From: Thermosinus carboxydivorans Nor1
Lineage (GTDB): Bacteria; Bacillota; Negativicutes; Sporomusales; Thermosinaceae
Assembly: GCF_000169155.1 (NCBI RefSeq)
Contig: NZ_AAWL01000020.1
Location: 1 to 43,440, forward strand
Direction: 5' to 3'
DNA: 43,440 bases
The translations under genes and the position numbers were made by a program. This document shows positions 15,581 through 28,098 of this stretch, piece by piece. The stretch's first letter is position 1. The number at the start of each line of letters is the position of its first letter. The notes beneath the pieces were generated by a model that searched no databases, had not been told where the DNA came from, and was given only the letters and a program-made list of their open reading frames with translations.

Positions 15581-16155
15581 TATTGCCTTAATTTTGCGAG
15601 GTCTTCCGGGGTATTGATATTGTCAAGCGTTTTCAGCTGCGGGTCAAACCGGCGCAGTTCAGCGGCGCTGATCTGCCGCAATCTGACCTTGGCGTAAAAG
15701 TTGAGCACGCGGTAATTTCCGTCGTGCAGCAGCTGCTCGATGAAGCTGAGGCAGTTTTGATGGTAGACGGCATGGAGCGGATGATAATAGCCGTCGATAA
15801 ACGGCACAGCCGCGTCAAACCCTTGCGCCGCCGCGGCCATATACGCCACGGCCTCAGTTGAGAGAAAGGGCATGTCGCAGGCGACAACAAAATTGTAGGC
15901 GGTAGCCGACGCCTTCAGCCCGGCGTGCATGCCGGCCAGCGGCCCGCACTGCGGGTACTGGTCCGGCACGACAGTCACGTCCGGCACAAGAATTTCCCGC
16001 CGAATATTGCTGACGACGATTAAATGGTCACACACCGGCGCCAGCCTCGCCAGCACGGTATGCAAAAGGTCGCTGCCGCTAAACGGCAGGGTGGCCTTGT
16101 CCCGGCCCATGCGGGTACTAAGCCCGCCGGCCAACACGATACCAGTAAGTTTCAT
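15580..16155 (-). CDS. mobA: Molybdenum cofactor guanylyltransferase
   Basis: 191 residues, nucleotidyltransferase (GT-A-like) fold. The N-terminal GTP-binding signature is GIVLAGGLSTRMGRDKATLPF (about 5-25). The QYPQCGPLAGMHAGL and VVACDMPFLS (Mg-binding Asp) motifs follow. It attaches GMP to molybdopterin, or is the closely related MobA-like enzyme for other cofactors. GGGGAG precedes two possible ATGs (16161 and 16155). I prefer 16155 for spacing (8 nt); the earlier one overlaps the uvrC stop as TAATG, so the two genes are translationally linked. No molybdoenzyme gene is in the window. Confidence 0.85.
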   Translation of the reverse strand: MKLTGIVLAGGLSTRMGRDKATLPFSGSDLLHTVLARLAPVCDHLIVVSNIRREILVPDVTVVPDQYPQCGPLAGMHAGLKASATAYNFVVACDMPFLSTEAVAYMAAAAQGFDAAVPFIDGYYHPLHAVYHQNCLSFIEQLLHDGNYRVLNFYAKVRLRQISAAELRRFDPQLKTLDNINTPEDLAKLRQ

Positions 16156-16160
16156 TGGCA

Positions 16161-17997
16161 TTACTCCCCGGGTTTTCTGCGAAAAAATTGATACACGGCC
16201 TCGGCGGCCGGGCGGGTCATGCCCGGTACGGCGGCCAGCTCTTCCACTTCGGCGGCCTTGATTTTGGCCAGGCTGCCGAAGTGATCCCAAAGAGCTTTGC
16301 GCCGCTTGGCGCCAATGCCGGGAATATGGTCCAGCACCGACACCATATTGCGCTTCGACCTTAGTTTTCGGTGATAGGTAATGGCGAAACGGTGCGCTTC
16401 GTCGCGGATGCGCTGCACCAAATATAAAGCCTGGGAATGGCGCGGCAGAATAACCGGGTCGCTCTCGCCTTCCCGGAAAATGTGCTCGAATTCCTTGGCC
16501 AGACCGACAACCGGGATGTCATGCAGCCCCAGGCCGCGGATGACCTCCAGGGCGGCACTCAGCTGTCCCTTGCCGCCGTCGATAATGATCAGGTCAGGCA
16601 GCGGTCCTTGGGCAGCGTCGCGGTACCGACGGCCCACCACTTCCTGCATGGATTTAAAGTCATCGGGCTTGCCTTCCACCGTCCGCAGCTTGTAGCGGCG
16701 GTAGTCGTCCTTTTTCGGGCGCCCCCCTTCGAACACCACCATGGAAGCCACCGTTTCCGCTCCCTGAATGTGAGAAATGTCAAAACACTCGATGCGCTCC
16801 GGCGGCGACGCCAGGTCGAGGTACTCGCCCAATTCCAGCACGGCGCCAGCGGTGGCGTCGGCGCTGGCCTGGATTTTGGCCGCCTGCTCCTCCAGCACGG
16901 TGGCAGCATTGTCGGCGGCCATCGTAACCAAGTCTTTCTTGGTACCCCGCTGCGGAGTCGCCACTTCCACTCGGCTCCCTTTTATACTAGTTAACCAGTC
17001 AGCCAGTAAATCCTGCTCGGCCAGCGCCAGGGGCAGTAAAATTTCCCGGGGAATAAAGGTGGCCTGGCTATAATACTGCTTCATAAATGCCGCGAGCACC
17101 TCGGCGTCGTCTTCGTCGTCGCTGCCGGTGAGCAGGAAAGTGGTCACGGCCGACCATCTTGCCGCTGCGGATGAAAAAGACCTGCACGCAGGTGCCGACC
17201 GCCGACCGGGCGAGGCCAATGACGTCCTGGTCGCCGCTACCGGTAACGATGTTCTGTTTTTCCCTTACCTTTTCCACCGCCGCCAATTGGTCGCGCAGCT
17301 GGGCCGCCTGTTCAAACTCCAGATTTTCCGCCGCTTCCTCCATCCGGCGCCTTAGCTCTTTGACCACGTCATCGCTGCGCCCTTCGAGAAACAGGCACAC
17401 GGCCTTAATCATGGACCGGTACTGGTCTTCATCCACCCGGCCGCTGCAAGGCGCCAGGCAGCGCTTGATGTGGTGCTGCAGACAGGGCCGACGCTCATCC
17501 AGCCGGCGGCAGCTACGCAAGGGAAACAGCTTGCGCAGCAGGGCCAGCGTCTCGTGGACGGCGCCCGCGCTGGTATAGGGGCCGAAGTAACGGGCCCCGT
17601 CCTTCTGCACCTTGCGGGTGGCGTACACCCGCGGATAGGCCTCGTTGACGGTCACTTTGATATAGGGATAGCTCTTGTCGTCTTTCAGGCTGATGTTGTA
17701 TTTGGGACGATGCTTTTTGATCAGGTTGCACTCTAAAATAAGGGCCTCGATCTCCGAGGCGGTGACGATATATTCAAGGTCGGCAATGCGAGCCACCATG
17801 GCCCGCACCTTCGGCGAATGGTTGCGGCTGGCCTGAAAATACGAGCGGACCCGGTTTTTCAGGTTGACCGCCTTGCCGACATAAATAATGCGTTTGTTGG
17901 CGTCCTTCATCAGGTAAACGCCCGGTTTGTCAGGCAGGTGGGCCAGCTTCTGCTCCAGGTCGGACGCTCCGTCACATGGCTGATGAGATTCCGTCAT
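16161..17997 (-). pseudogene. uvrC: Excinuclease ABC subunit C, interrupted by a one-base frameshift
   Basis: The N-terminal half (17068-17997) has the GIY-YIG nuclease (KPGVYLMKDANKRIIYVGKA), the Cys-rich CRRLDERRPCLQHHIKRCLAPCSG region and the UVR motif (RRRMEEAAENLEFEQAAQLR). The C-terminal half (16161 to about 17170) has the RNase H-like endonuclease (ERIECFDISHIQGAETVASMVVFEG, IIIDGGKGQLSAAL) and the HhH pair (IPGIGAKRRKALWDHFGS, VPGMT). Together they make one normal ~610-residue UvrC. The frame breaks at 17135-17139: HF is followed by a surplus base in CACTTTCCTG before LLTGSDDE. Start is ATG 17997, 8-9 nt after GAGGG. Either a sequencing error or a real lesion. It lies 13 bp after uvrA. 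Confidence 0.88.
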
Positions 17998-18010
17998 ATC
18001 AATCATCCCT

Positions 18011-20842
<2,832 letters not shown>

Positions 20843-20862
20843 TTCTCCTCCAGCAAAAGTTA

Positions 20863-21066
20863 AACCGCTAAGATAATCATGCCAATAAATCGGCACCACA
20901 AAGCATAAAAACCGATGTTTAACCACGGAGGACACAGAGGCGCGATATCCATCGCGCTAGATTAAAAAATATCCCCTCCGCGTCCTCTGCGGTTCTATAA
21001 AATATCACCTTCCGCGACAACTGTCGCGCGCGTAGCCCTTTGCATTCTTTGCGCCCTTCGCGGTTT
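20863..21066 (-). repeat. Interspersed palindromic repeat, copy 4 (full, inverted)
   Basis: All modules are present, inverted: M3 TGCCAAT-AA-ATCGGCA, M2 GCGCGAT-ATCC-ATCGCGC and M1 CGCGAC-AACT-GTCGCG. It fills the uvrB-uvrA gap and is open in the uvrA frame, where it mimics an N-terminal extension. Confidence 0.92.
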
Positions 21067-21077
21067 TACGCTTTTCA

Positions 21078-21133
21078 GGCGCGATATTTATCGCGCGCTT
21101 TCGCGGTTATTTTCTCCGCGTCCTCCGCAGCTG
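21078..21133 (-). repeat. Partial repeat unit fused to the uvrB 3' end
   Basis: A second M2 hairpin (GCGCGAT-ATTT-ATCGCGC) and an arm B-like stretch directly beside copy 4. The arm B bases run across the uvrB stop codon and encode its last residues. Confidence 0.75.
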
Positions 21134-23200
21134 TCCCATTTTCCCTTTTTCCTTTTCCTCTTTCCCCTTTTTACTTTCTCCTTCAGCCAGGCGCTGTTTG
21201 AGTTCGATGAGCATGTCGCGCAGCTCGGCCGCCCGCTCGAACTCGAGGTTTTTCGCCGCCTGCCGCATCTGTTTCTCGAGGTTGGCGGCGAGGTCCAACA
21301 TCTCGGTCCGAGTCATGCCAGCCAGGCGGTCGGCTTTATATTCTGCCGGCGTTTCGGCGACTTTCGTCGTTTCAATGAGTTCCTTGACCCGTTTGCGCAC
21401 CGTCTGGGGCGTGATGCCGTGCGCCTCGTTATACGCCTGTTGGATGGCGCGGCGGCGGTTGGTCTCGTCAATGGCCCGCCGCATCGAATCGGTAATGGTA
21501 TCGGCATACATGATGACCTTACCGTGGACATTGCGCGCCGCCCGGCCGATAGTCTGGATCAGCGAGGTCTCGGAGCGCAGAAAGCCCTCCTTGTCCGCGT
21601 CGAGGATGGCGACCAGCGACACCTCAGGCAGGTCGAGCCCTTCCCGCAGCAAATTGATGCCGACCAGCACGTCAAACGCGCCGGCCCGCAGGTCGCGAAT
21701 AATATCGGCCCGCTCAATGGTGGCGATTTCCGAATGCAAATAGCGCACCCGCACCCCCATCTCGCGCAAAAACTCGGTTAAGTCCTCGGCCATCTTCTTG
21801 GTCAGCGTCGTCACCAGCACCCGTTCGTTGGCGGCGGCGCGGGCCTTGATCTCGCCCAGCAAATCGTCCATCTGCCCCTTGATCGGCCGCACCTCAACTT
21901 CCGGGTCGACCAGGCCGGTCGGCCGGATGATCTGCTGCACCACCCGCGTACTTGTCTTTAGTTCGTACGGGCCGGGCGTGGCCGACACATAAATAACCTG
22001 ATTAATCCGCTGCACGAACTCGTCAAAGGTCAGCGGTCGGTTGTCATACGCCGACGGCAGGCGAAAACCATGCTCGACCAGCATATCCTTGCGCGATTTA
22101 TCGCCATTATACATGGCCCGCACCTGCGGCAGCGTCACATGCGATTCGTCAATCACCAGCAGGAAATCGTCGGGAAAATAGTCAAGCAGCGTATAGGGCG
22201 CCTCGCCCGGCTTGCGGCCGGTAATATGGCGCGAATAGTTCTCAATACCCGAGCAGTACCCCATCTCCAGCATCATTTCCATATCGTAGCGGGTACGCTG
22301 CTCCAGCCGCTGGGCCTCGAGCAGCTTGCCGGCGGCGCGCAGCTCGGCCAGCCGCTCTTCCAGTTCCTTCTCAATATCGGCGATGGCCCGCAGCATGTTC
22401 TCCCGGGTGGTGACATAGTGGGACGCCGGATAGATGGCAATATGCTTGCGCTCGGCCAAAATCTCGCCGGTCAGGGTATCAATTTCCAGAATGCGCTCCA
22501 CTTCGTCGCCAAACAGTTCGACCCGCACGGCCTGCTCGCCGTAGGCGGCCGGAAAAATCTCGATAACATCGCCGCGGACGCGGAATTTGCCCCGGGTAAA
22601 GTTGACATCGTTGCGCTCGTACTGAATCTCTACCAGTTTGCGCAGGATTTCGTCGCGGTCGCGGACTTGGCCCTGCCGCAGCGACAGCACCAAGCCGCGG
22701 TATTCGTCCGGCGAACCTAAGCCGTAAATGCACGATACACTGGCGACAATGATAACGTCGCGCCGTTCGAACAGGGCGCTGGTCGCCGAGTGGCGCAGTT
22801 TATCGATTTCGTCGTTAATCGACGCGTCTTTTTCAATGTAAGTATCGGTTTGGGGAATGTACGCCTCCGGCTGGTAGTAGTCGTAGTAGCTAACAAAATA
22901 TTCGACGGCGTTATGGGGAAAAAACTCTTTAAACTCGCTGGCCAGCTGGGCGGCCAGCGTTTTGTTGTGGGCGATGACCAGCGTCGGTTTCTGCACCTTT
23001 TCGATGGTTTTGGCAATCGTGAACGTTTTGCCGGTACCGGTGGCACCCAGCAGAACCTGAGCCCGTTCGCCCCGGAAAATGCCTTCGGCCAGTGCTTCGA
23101 TGGCCTGGGGCTGGTCACCGGTTGGCACAAACGGCGCCACGACCTGAAAGGGGATGCCCCCTTCCTGATAAGTTGTTCGCAGTTTCGGCACAATTGCCAT
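21107..23200 (-). CDS. uvrB: Excinuclease ABC subunit B
   Basis: 697 residues. Helicase-like damage verifier with Walker A GATGTGKT (about 52-59), beta-hairpin [10 protein letters not shown] (105-114), the DEAD-like VIDESH, motif VI-like [10 protein letters not shown] and the C-terminal UVR domain ([26 protein letters not shown]) that binds UvrC. Start chosen at ATG 23200 with GGATGTGAT just before it; a TTG at 23221 is less likely. The final residues (GQLRRTRRK) lie in interspersed-repeat DNA and follow a Lys/Glu-rich tail ([12 protein letters not shown]). This C-terminus is thus acquired and probably dispensable. No LexA-type box is seen upstream. Confidence 0.96.
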   Translation of the reverse strand: MAIVPKLRTTYQEGGIPFQVVAPFVPTGDQPQAIEALAEGIFRGERAQVLLGATGTGKTFTIAKTIEKVQKPTLVIAHNKTLAAQLASEFKEFFPHNAVEYFVSYYDYYQPEAYIPQTDTYIEKDASINDEIDKLRHSATSALFERRDVIIVASVSCIYGLGSPDEYRGLVLSLRQGQVRDRDEILRKLVEIQYERNDVNFTRGKFRVRGDVIEIFPAAYGEQAVRVELFGDEVERILEIDTLTGEILAERKHIAIYPASHYVTTRENMLRAIADIEKELEERLAELRAAGKLLEAQRLEQRTRYDMEMMLEMGYCSGIENYSRHITGRKPGEAPYTLLDYFPDDFLLVIDESHVTLPQVRAMYNGDKSRKDMLVEHGFRLPSAYDNRPLTFDEFVQRINQVIYVSATPGPYELKTSTRVVQQIIRPTGLVDPEVEVRPIKGQMDDLLGEIKARAAANERVLVTTLTKKMAEDLTEFLREMGVRVRYLHSEIATIERADIIRDLRAGAFDVLVGINLLREGLDLPEVSLVAILDADKEGFLRSETSLIQTIGRAARNVHGKVIMYADTITDSMRRAIDETNRRRAIQQAYNEAHGITPQTVRKRVKELIETTKVAETPAEYKADRLAGMTRTEMLDLAANLEKQMRQAAKNLEFERAAELRDMLIELKQRLAEGESKKGKEEKEKGKMGQLRRTRRK

Positions 23201-23243
23201 GCTATCACATCCAAAAATCAATAATAATTATCCACTAGAAACA

Positions 23244-23272
23244 ATTATAGCATAACCGCGCAAAAATTTACA
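23244..23272 (-). promoter_or_regulatory. Promoter of uvrB with extended -10
   Basis: Minus strand -10 TATAAT (23244-23249) preceded by TGC, giving an extended -10. A weak -35 TGTAAA (23267-23272) lies 17 bp away. Confidence 0.6.
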
Positions 23273-23281
23273 GGCGGTCAA

Positions 23282-24523
23282 TTACCGACCCACCTTGCGT
23301 TTCAGCCAGTCCCACAGGCCGTAACGGTCGGTGGTCATGACCACATACTGCTGTTCATAGCCCTCGGGAACGAGGATGACGCCCAGGCGGCGCTCGCCGG
23401 GGAAAAAGCGGGCCAGGCGCCGCATCGTCCGGCCGTCGCGGTAAAACTCCAGCTCAAATTCAGGGGGCGCAGCATTAATCGCATAGGCCAGCTCATAGCC
23501 GCTGTTTACCGGCAGGCCGGCCAGGGAAAGGAGTATATCGCCGGGCCGCAGCCCGATTTTGCGGGCTGGCGTGTCCAAGACAGTATCGAGCACCATTACG
23601 CCATACTCGGGCGGCACATAGCGCGGCCGGCCGCTCAGTTCGCGGCGGTTGTCAAGCTGAATTAAGAGCTCGTGGCCGGCCGGCGAGGCAATAGCGGCAA
23701 CCGGTTGGAGCCAGGCAAACTTGGCCGACAAGAGCGCCAGTCCCAGCAAGCCGACGCTGTATAGCGCAAGGTGAAAGGCCGACAAACGGCGCCGCCTGGC
23801 CGGCGGATTGGATACGGCCACGTCGGCGTAGCCGAGGGCCGCCACCACTGGCATCATCGCGTAAACCCAGCGGTGCCCTTCCGGCGGCTCCACGCCGAGG
23901 GGAAGCAGCGGCCACCAGTCCGGCATCTTAATAACCCCTCCTGGCAGGTCGCCGCCGGGTACGGCGACCGCGGCCAGCAGCACCAGCGGCAGCGGCCAGA
24001 AATTCTGCAGGTTGAACGCCCCTACCAGCCGCCCGTCGTCGCGGCGAATAATAAGGGGAACGGCGCTATAGCGGCTGCTGATAAAAATAAGGACGCTTTC
24101 GGTAATATGCAAAACGGCCACCAGGGCCAGCACCTGCGGTACATTGACCTGGGGCCAGCCAAAAAGCACGTTAGCCAGCGCCACCAGGCCGCCGGCATAG
24201 GCGAAGCACAAAAAGCGCATGTTGATCATCGCCAGCGCAATGGCCAGCGGCCAAATATAATTCAGCCCCAACTGGTTGAGCGTCACCCCGACAAGGGTAA
24301 GCAAAAAACTGCCCAACACCCCGCCGACGGCGCCGTACACGGCCGCCAGCACAATCTGTTGCCGCAGCGAATAGCCGTAGACGCCGAACAGCCGCAGCTG
24401 AGTGCGCTGCAACTGCCAGTATTGGAAGCCGACCATCGCTAAAATCAGCCAAAACATGGGTTCAAACAAAACACTGATCGCCCCGCGCACGATCAGGAGC
24501 ATAATGTCCTGCCACGGAAACAC
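23282..24523 (-). CDS. MinJ-like polytopic membrane protein with C-terminal PDZ domain
   Basis: 413 residues. The first two-thirds hold about seven to eight membrane segments. A PDZ domain follows at about residues 300-385 (DTPARKIGLRPGDILLSLAGLPVNSG). Architecture and location (after ftsEX and ctp, before uvrBA) match B. subtilis MinJ, the adaptor between DivIVA and MinCD, so a division-site scaffold role is likely but not proven. Start chosen at GTG 24523, 7 nt after AAAGGGGG; a GTG at 24541 overlaps that ribosome site. A TATAAT at 24556-24561 may give it its own promoter, since a terminator follows ctpA. Confidence 0.75.
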   Translation of the reverse strand: MFPWQDIMLLIVRGAISVLFEPMFWLILAMVGFQYWQLQRTQLRLFGVYGYSLRQQIVLAAVYGAVGGVLGSFLLTLVGVTLNQLGLNYIWPLAIALAMINMRFLCFAYAGGLVALANVLFGWPQVNVPQVLALVAVLHITESVLIFISSRYSAVPLIIRRDDGRLVGAFNLQNFWPLPLVLLAAVAVPGGDLPGGVIKMPDWWPLLPLGVEPPEGHRWVYAMMPVVAALGYADVAVSNPPARRRRLSAFHLALYSVGLLGLALLSAKFAWLQPVAAIASPAGHELLIQLDNRRELSGRPRYVPPEYGVMVLDTVLDTPARKIGLRPGDILLSLAGLPVNSGYELAYAINAAPPEFELEFYRDGRTMRRLARFFPGERRLGVILVPEGYEQQYVVMTTDRYGLWDWLKRKVGR

Positions 24524-24604
24524 GACCAAGCCCCCTTTCACTTTACACTACCTTTATTATAGAACACAAGCGCCGGGAATGATACTGACCGGCACAAACA
24601 ATAG

Positions 24605-24634
24605 CAAAAAGCGGCGGAGCCAATACCCGCCGCT
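24605..24634 (-). terminator. Terminator after ctpA
   Basis: Stem AGCGGCGG / CCGCCGCT with a 9-nt loop, followed on the minus strand by TTTTTG, six bases past the ctpA stop. Confidence 0.8.
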
Positions 24635-24640
24635 GCCCGT

Positions 24641-25807
24641 CTACAGCTTGCTCTTCAAAATCTCAATCGCTTTCTCCAATTGAATGTCCTTTTGGCCCGG
24701 CTGCCGCGGCTCCGGCACTTCCACCTTCACGTCCGGTTCAATGCCCACGCCGTTGATCGACCGCCCGTTGGGCGTCAGATATTTGGCGATGGTCAGCTTG
24801 ATGGCGGTGCCGTTATCCAGCCGCATAATGGTCTGCACCGAGCCTTTGCCGTAGGTTTTCGTGCCGACCAGGATACCGGCCCCGGTGTCCTGAATGGCGC
24901 CGGCCACGATTTCGGAAGCACTGGCACTGCCACCGTTAACCAGGACGACGACCGGATACTTCACGGCCTCGAGGTTGGACGAATGGGTTTCCCGCCGTCC
25001 GTCGCGCGTCACCACCGATACCACCGGCCCCTTCGGTACAAATTTATTGGCGACCTTGACGCTTTCTTCCAATAATCCGCCCGGGTTATCGCGCAGGTCC
25101 AAAATAACGGCCTTCATACCTTCCTTTTCCAGTTCCTGGTACTTGCGGTTTAAATCGGCGCCGGTGCTTTCATTGAACATGGAAATCCGGATGTAGCCAA
25201 TCTTATCGGGCAGCATCTTGCCCTCCACGGTGCGGATTTGAATATTCGAGCGGGTCAGGGTGTAGTCTTTCACTTCCTGGGTGGACGGCCGGCGGATGGT
25301 CAGGGTCACTTGACTGCCTTCCGGGCCGCGGATTTTATTGACCGCTTCGTCGAGTGCCAGATCCTTGGTATCCTGGCCGTCAATCTTGAGGATTTGGTCA
25401 CCGCTCTTAATACCGGCCTTCTCGCCCGGCGTGCCCTCAATCGGCGACACCACCGTCAGCACCTTGTCCTTCACCCCGATAACAATGCCGACGCCGCCGA
25501 AAGACCCTTCGGTCTCAATCATAAACTCCTTGTACATCTTAGCGTCCAGGTAGACGGAATGGGGGTCGCCCAGCGCATTAACCATGCCCTTGATGGCTCC
25601 GGTCATGAGGGTTTCCATCGGCACGTCTTCAATATAGCGCGCTTTGACGATTTGCAAGGCCCGGAAAAAATTCAGGGTACTGACCACGTCGGCTGAGCCG
25701 GCGTTGAGCAGGTAAAGAAAGCCGCCTGCGGTTAAAACAAAGGTGGCCACCACGAGCAGGATGGCCCCAATAAATAGCTTGCGCCGATTCGGCAAAACAC
25801 ACACCAC
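24641..25807 (-). CDS. S41-family C-terminal processing peptidase (CtpA/CtpB type)
   Basis: 388 residues. N-terminal membrane anchor about 11-33, PDZ domain about 95-175 (GSFGGVGIVIG...PGEKAGIKSGDQILKIDG), then the protease core. The Ser-Lys dyad is S296 in GGSASASEI and K321 in TYGKGSVQ; their 25-residue separation equals that of E. coli Prc. The LDLRDNPGGLL block is intact. The enzyme is exported and tethered to the membrane. In B. subtilis CtpB trims a sporulation signal. Here it stands between the EnvC-like gene and the MinJ-like gene. The start is given as GTG 25807; a TTG four codons in has better ribosome-site spacing. Confidence 0.92.
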   Translation of the reverse strand: MVCVLPNRRKLFIGAILLVVATFVLTAGGFLYLLNAGSADVVSTLNFFRALQIVKARYIEDVPMETLMTGAIKGMVNALGDPHSVYLDAKMYKEFMIETEGSFGGVGIVIGVKDKVLTVVSPIEGTPGEKAGIKSGDQILKIDGQDTKDLALDEAVNKIRGPEGSQVTLTIRRPSTQEVKDYTLTRSNIQIRTVEGKMLPDKIGYIRISMFNESTGADLNRKYQELEKEGMKAVILDLRDNPGGLLEESVKVANKFVPKGPVVSVVTRDGRRETHSSNLEAVKYPVVVLVNGGSASASEIVAGAIQDTGAGILVGTKTYGKGSVQTIMRLDNGTAIKLTIAKYLTPNGRSINGVGIEPDVKVEVPEPRQPGQKDIQLEKAIEILKSKL

Positions 25808-25884
25808 CTATTCGATTGCTCACAAACCCAATTACCTTTAACTATATGCAGTCACAAGGCAAGATATGCAATAGTGAGTATTGG

Positions 25885-26037
25885 AACCACAAAAGCCGCG
25901 AAATGGAACCACAGAGGACGCGGAGGATATTTTTTACTTTAGCGCGATGAATATCGCACTCTCTGCGTTCTCCGCGGTTGAATAACTGTTTTCATGCTTT
26001 GTGGTGCCGATTTATTGGCATGATTATCTCCGTGGTT
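25885..26037 (+). repeat. Interspersed palindromic repeat, copy 5 (M1 deleted)
   Basis: Same order as copy 1, but the left arm is cut after AACCACAAAAGCCGCGAAA and hairpin M1 is missing. Arm B, M2 (GCGCGAT-GAAT-ATCGCAC), arm B' and M3 (TGCCGAT-TT-ATTGGCA, with a G-T pair) remain. It ends 14 bp from the stop of the M23 gene. Confidence 0.9.
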
Positions 26038-26051
26038 AGACTTCAATGCTT

Positions 26052-27173
26052 TTACGGCAAATAGCCCAGCGGATTGACCGGCGAACCGTTTTGGCGCACT
26101 TCAAAATGCAGGTGCGGTCCGGTCGAGTAACCGGTCGAACCGACGCGAGCGATTGGTTGTCCCTTGCGCACCCGCTGGCCCTCGCTGACTAATAGTTCCG
26201 AATTGTGCGCATACAGAGTAGAAATACCGCCGCCATGATCGATGATGACCGTTTTGCCATACCCGCCCATCCAGTCAGCATAGACGACAACGCCGCCGTC
26301 GGCCGCCGCTACCGGATCGCCGTAATCGGCGCCGATGTCGATGCCACTGTGGAACCGCGCGGTGCCGAAAATCGGGTGGGTACGCCAACCAAACGGCGAA
26401 GTGATCGGCCCGGACGCCGGCCAGAGCATCGCGCCCGTGCTCTCGGCGGCGCGGCCGCCGGTCTGCTTGCTGCGCAGCATTTCTTCAATGCGTTTCGACG
26501 TTGCCAAAAGTTCCTGATAAGCCCGTTCCGCCGTATCGCGTTCATTGACCGCGGCGCTTAGCACCGCCTCCCGTTCGGCCTTACGGGCTTCAATCGCCTG
26601 CTTTTTGGCGGCCGCCGCTTTTTTCAGTTCCAAAATCGCCGCCCTATCGCGTTCCAGCTCGGCTTTTTTCTGCAGTACCAGTTCCCGCTCGGCCTTGACT
26701 TGGGCAATGAGGGCCACGTCCTGGCTGATTACCCGTTTAAGGAGGTCCATACGGGTGGCAAAGTCCGCAAAATCATTGGCACCCAAGAGTACGTCCAGGT
26801 AACTTATCTGGCCGTTTTTATAAATGTCGCGGATCCGTTTGTTAAGGATCTGGCTGCGCTCGGCCAAATTCTTTTCCGCCTTGGCCAAAATGGCCTGGTT
26901 GAGTTCAATCTGCTGCTCGGTCGCGGCCAGTTGGGCCTGAATGGCGTTATACTCGCCCTGAACCGTATCCAGTTCACCCTGAATAAGCCGGAGCTGCTCG
27001 GATATGCTGTCCACCTGGCGTTGGGCCCGGGCGGCTTTGTTCTGCTGCACCTGCATCTGCCGCTGCACGTCCTGCAGCTCGAGCTCCATTTCATTGGCCA
27101 GCGCCGGCCCGACCGCAGCCAGCAACATAACGACCGCCACGACAACGGCCAGGCCGCGTCTGATTTTGTCCAT
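26052..27173 (-). CDS. EnvC-like murein hydrolase activator / M23 peptidase-domain protein
   Basis: 373 residues. Signal peptide about 1-27 (GPALANE), long coiled coil about 28-235 (heptad-rich, many Gln/Glu/Ala), then a LytM/M23 domain at about 250-373. The zinc motifs are complete: HSGIDIG (HxxxD) and HLHFEVR (HxH), with the extra His in LYAHNSE, so it may be an active endopeptidase and not only an activator. AGGGAG precedes ATG 27173. Directly downstream of ftsX (38 bp), the expected place for the coiled-coil partner that FtsEX controls at the septum. Confidence 0.9.
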   Translation of the reverse strand: MDKIRRGLAVVVAVVMLLAAVGPALANEMELELQDVQRQMQVQQNKAARAQRQVDSISEQLRLIQGELDTVQGEYNAIQAQLAATEQQIELNQAILAKAEKNLAERSQILNKRIRDIYKNGQISYLDVLLGANDFADFATRMDLLKRVISQDVALIAQVKAERELVLQKKAELERDRAAILELKKAAAAKKQAIEARKAEREAVLSAAVNERDTAERAYQELLATSKRIEEMLRSKQTGGRAAESTGAMLWPASGPITSPFGWRTHPIFGTARFHSGIDIGADYGDPVAAADGGVVVYADWMGGYGKTVIIDHGGGISTLYAHNSELLVSEGQRVRKGQPIARVGSTGYSTGPHLHFEVRQNGSPVNPLGYLP

Positions 27174-27210
27174 TGTTCTCCCTCCCGAAACCATACAACG
27201 TCGCGTTCGC

Positions 27211-28098
27211 TTAGACCTTCATGAACCGCTTGAGCGAGATGGTGCTGCCCAGCGCCCCGATCGTCGTCCCTAACACCAGCAGGACAATACTGAGATTGGT
27301 CAGAAACGGCTGTTTGGGAATCAGGGGTAGAAAGGCTAGCGACTCATACACCTGCTGGGTAAGCACGGCATAGGTCTCATTGAGCAACACCACGGCGATG
27401 AGCGCCCCGCTGAAGCCCAAAATCATGCCTTCGATAAGAAAGGGCCAGCGGATAAACCAATCAGTGGCGCCCACATATTTCATAATCCCGATTTCCTTGC
27501 GCCGGGCAAAGACGGTGATGCGAATGGTGTTGGCAATGATAAACAGCGCCGCCAACGCCAGGAAAATAATAATTACCACCCCAAAAATCCGCACCATGCG
27601 GGTCAGGTGAAAGAGGCGGTCCACCACCTCCTGGCCAAAGCGGGCGTTTTCCACGCCTTTTATCTTTTCGACCGCTTGGGCCACTGGCTTGACGTTTTCG
27701 GGTTTGTCCACCTTGATTTCATACGAATTGGGCAGCGGGTTGGTATCGCCCAGGGCGCTCAGCAGCCCTTGCTGCTCGCCCAGCCGCTGCTTAAAGCGGG
27801 CCAGGGCTTCGTCCTTGCTGACAAAGGTAACCTGGGTCACGCCCGGCAGCTTGGTAATCTGCTCGCCGATCGCCCGCATTTGCTGGGCGGTAAGATTGTC
27901 TTGCAGGTATACCGAAATCTGCACCTGCGACTCCAAGGCCGATGCCATATGGTTAAGGTTAAGCACCATCACCAGGAACAGCCCGAGGATTAATAGCGAC
28001 AACGCCACCGTGCTGACCGAGGCGATGCTCATGAGGCTGTTATGGCGGAGGGAGGAGATGGCTTCGCGGATAAAATACTCGAACGTCCTAATCTTCAT
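27211..28098 (-). CDS. ftsX: Cell division protein FtsX
   Basis: 295 residues. One N-terminal membrane segment (about 25-47), the extracellular domain about 50-170 (SQVQISVYLQDNLT...), then three segments in the C-terminal half with the FtsX/MacB core (ITVFARRKEIGIMKYVGATDWFIRWPFLIEG). Start at ATG 28098 after GGGGGGTTTA; the gene overlaps the ftsE end by 11 bp, so translation is coupled. It conveys FtsE ATP hydrolysis across the membrane to peptidoglycan hydrolases such as the coiled-coil M23 protein encoded next. Confidence 0.94.
   Translation of the reverse strand: MKIRTFEYFIREAISSLRHNSLMSIASVSTVALSLLILGLFLVMVLNLNHMASALESQVQISVYLQDNLTAQQMRAIGEQITKLPGVTQVTFVSKDEALARFKQRLGEQQGLLSALGDTNPLPNSYEIKVDKPENVKPVAQAVEKIKGVENARFGQEVVDRLFHLTRMVRIFGVVIIIFLALAALFIIANTIRITVFARRKEIGIMKYVGATDWFIRWPFLIEGMILGFSGALIAVVLLNETYAVLTQQVYESLAFLPLIPKQPFLTNLSIVLLVLGTTIGALGSTISLKRFMKV

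Noticed and set aside
23201-23281. LexA/DinR box before uvrB
   Set aside because: No GAACN4GTTC-like palindrome is present in the gap; only a promoter is seen.
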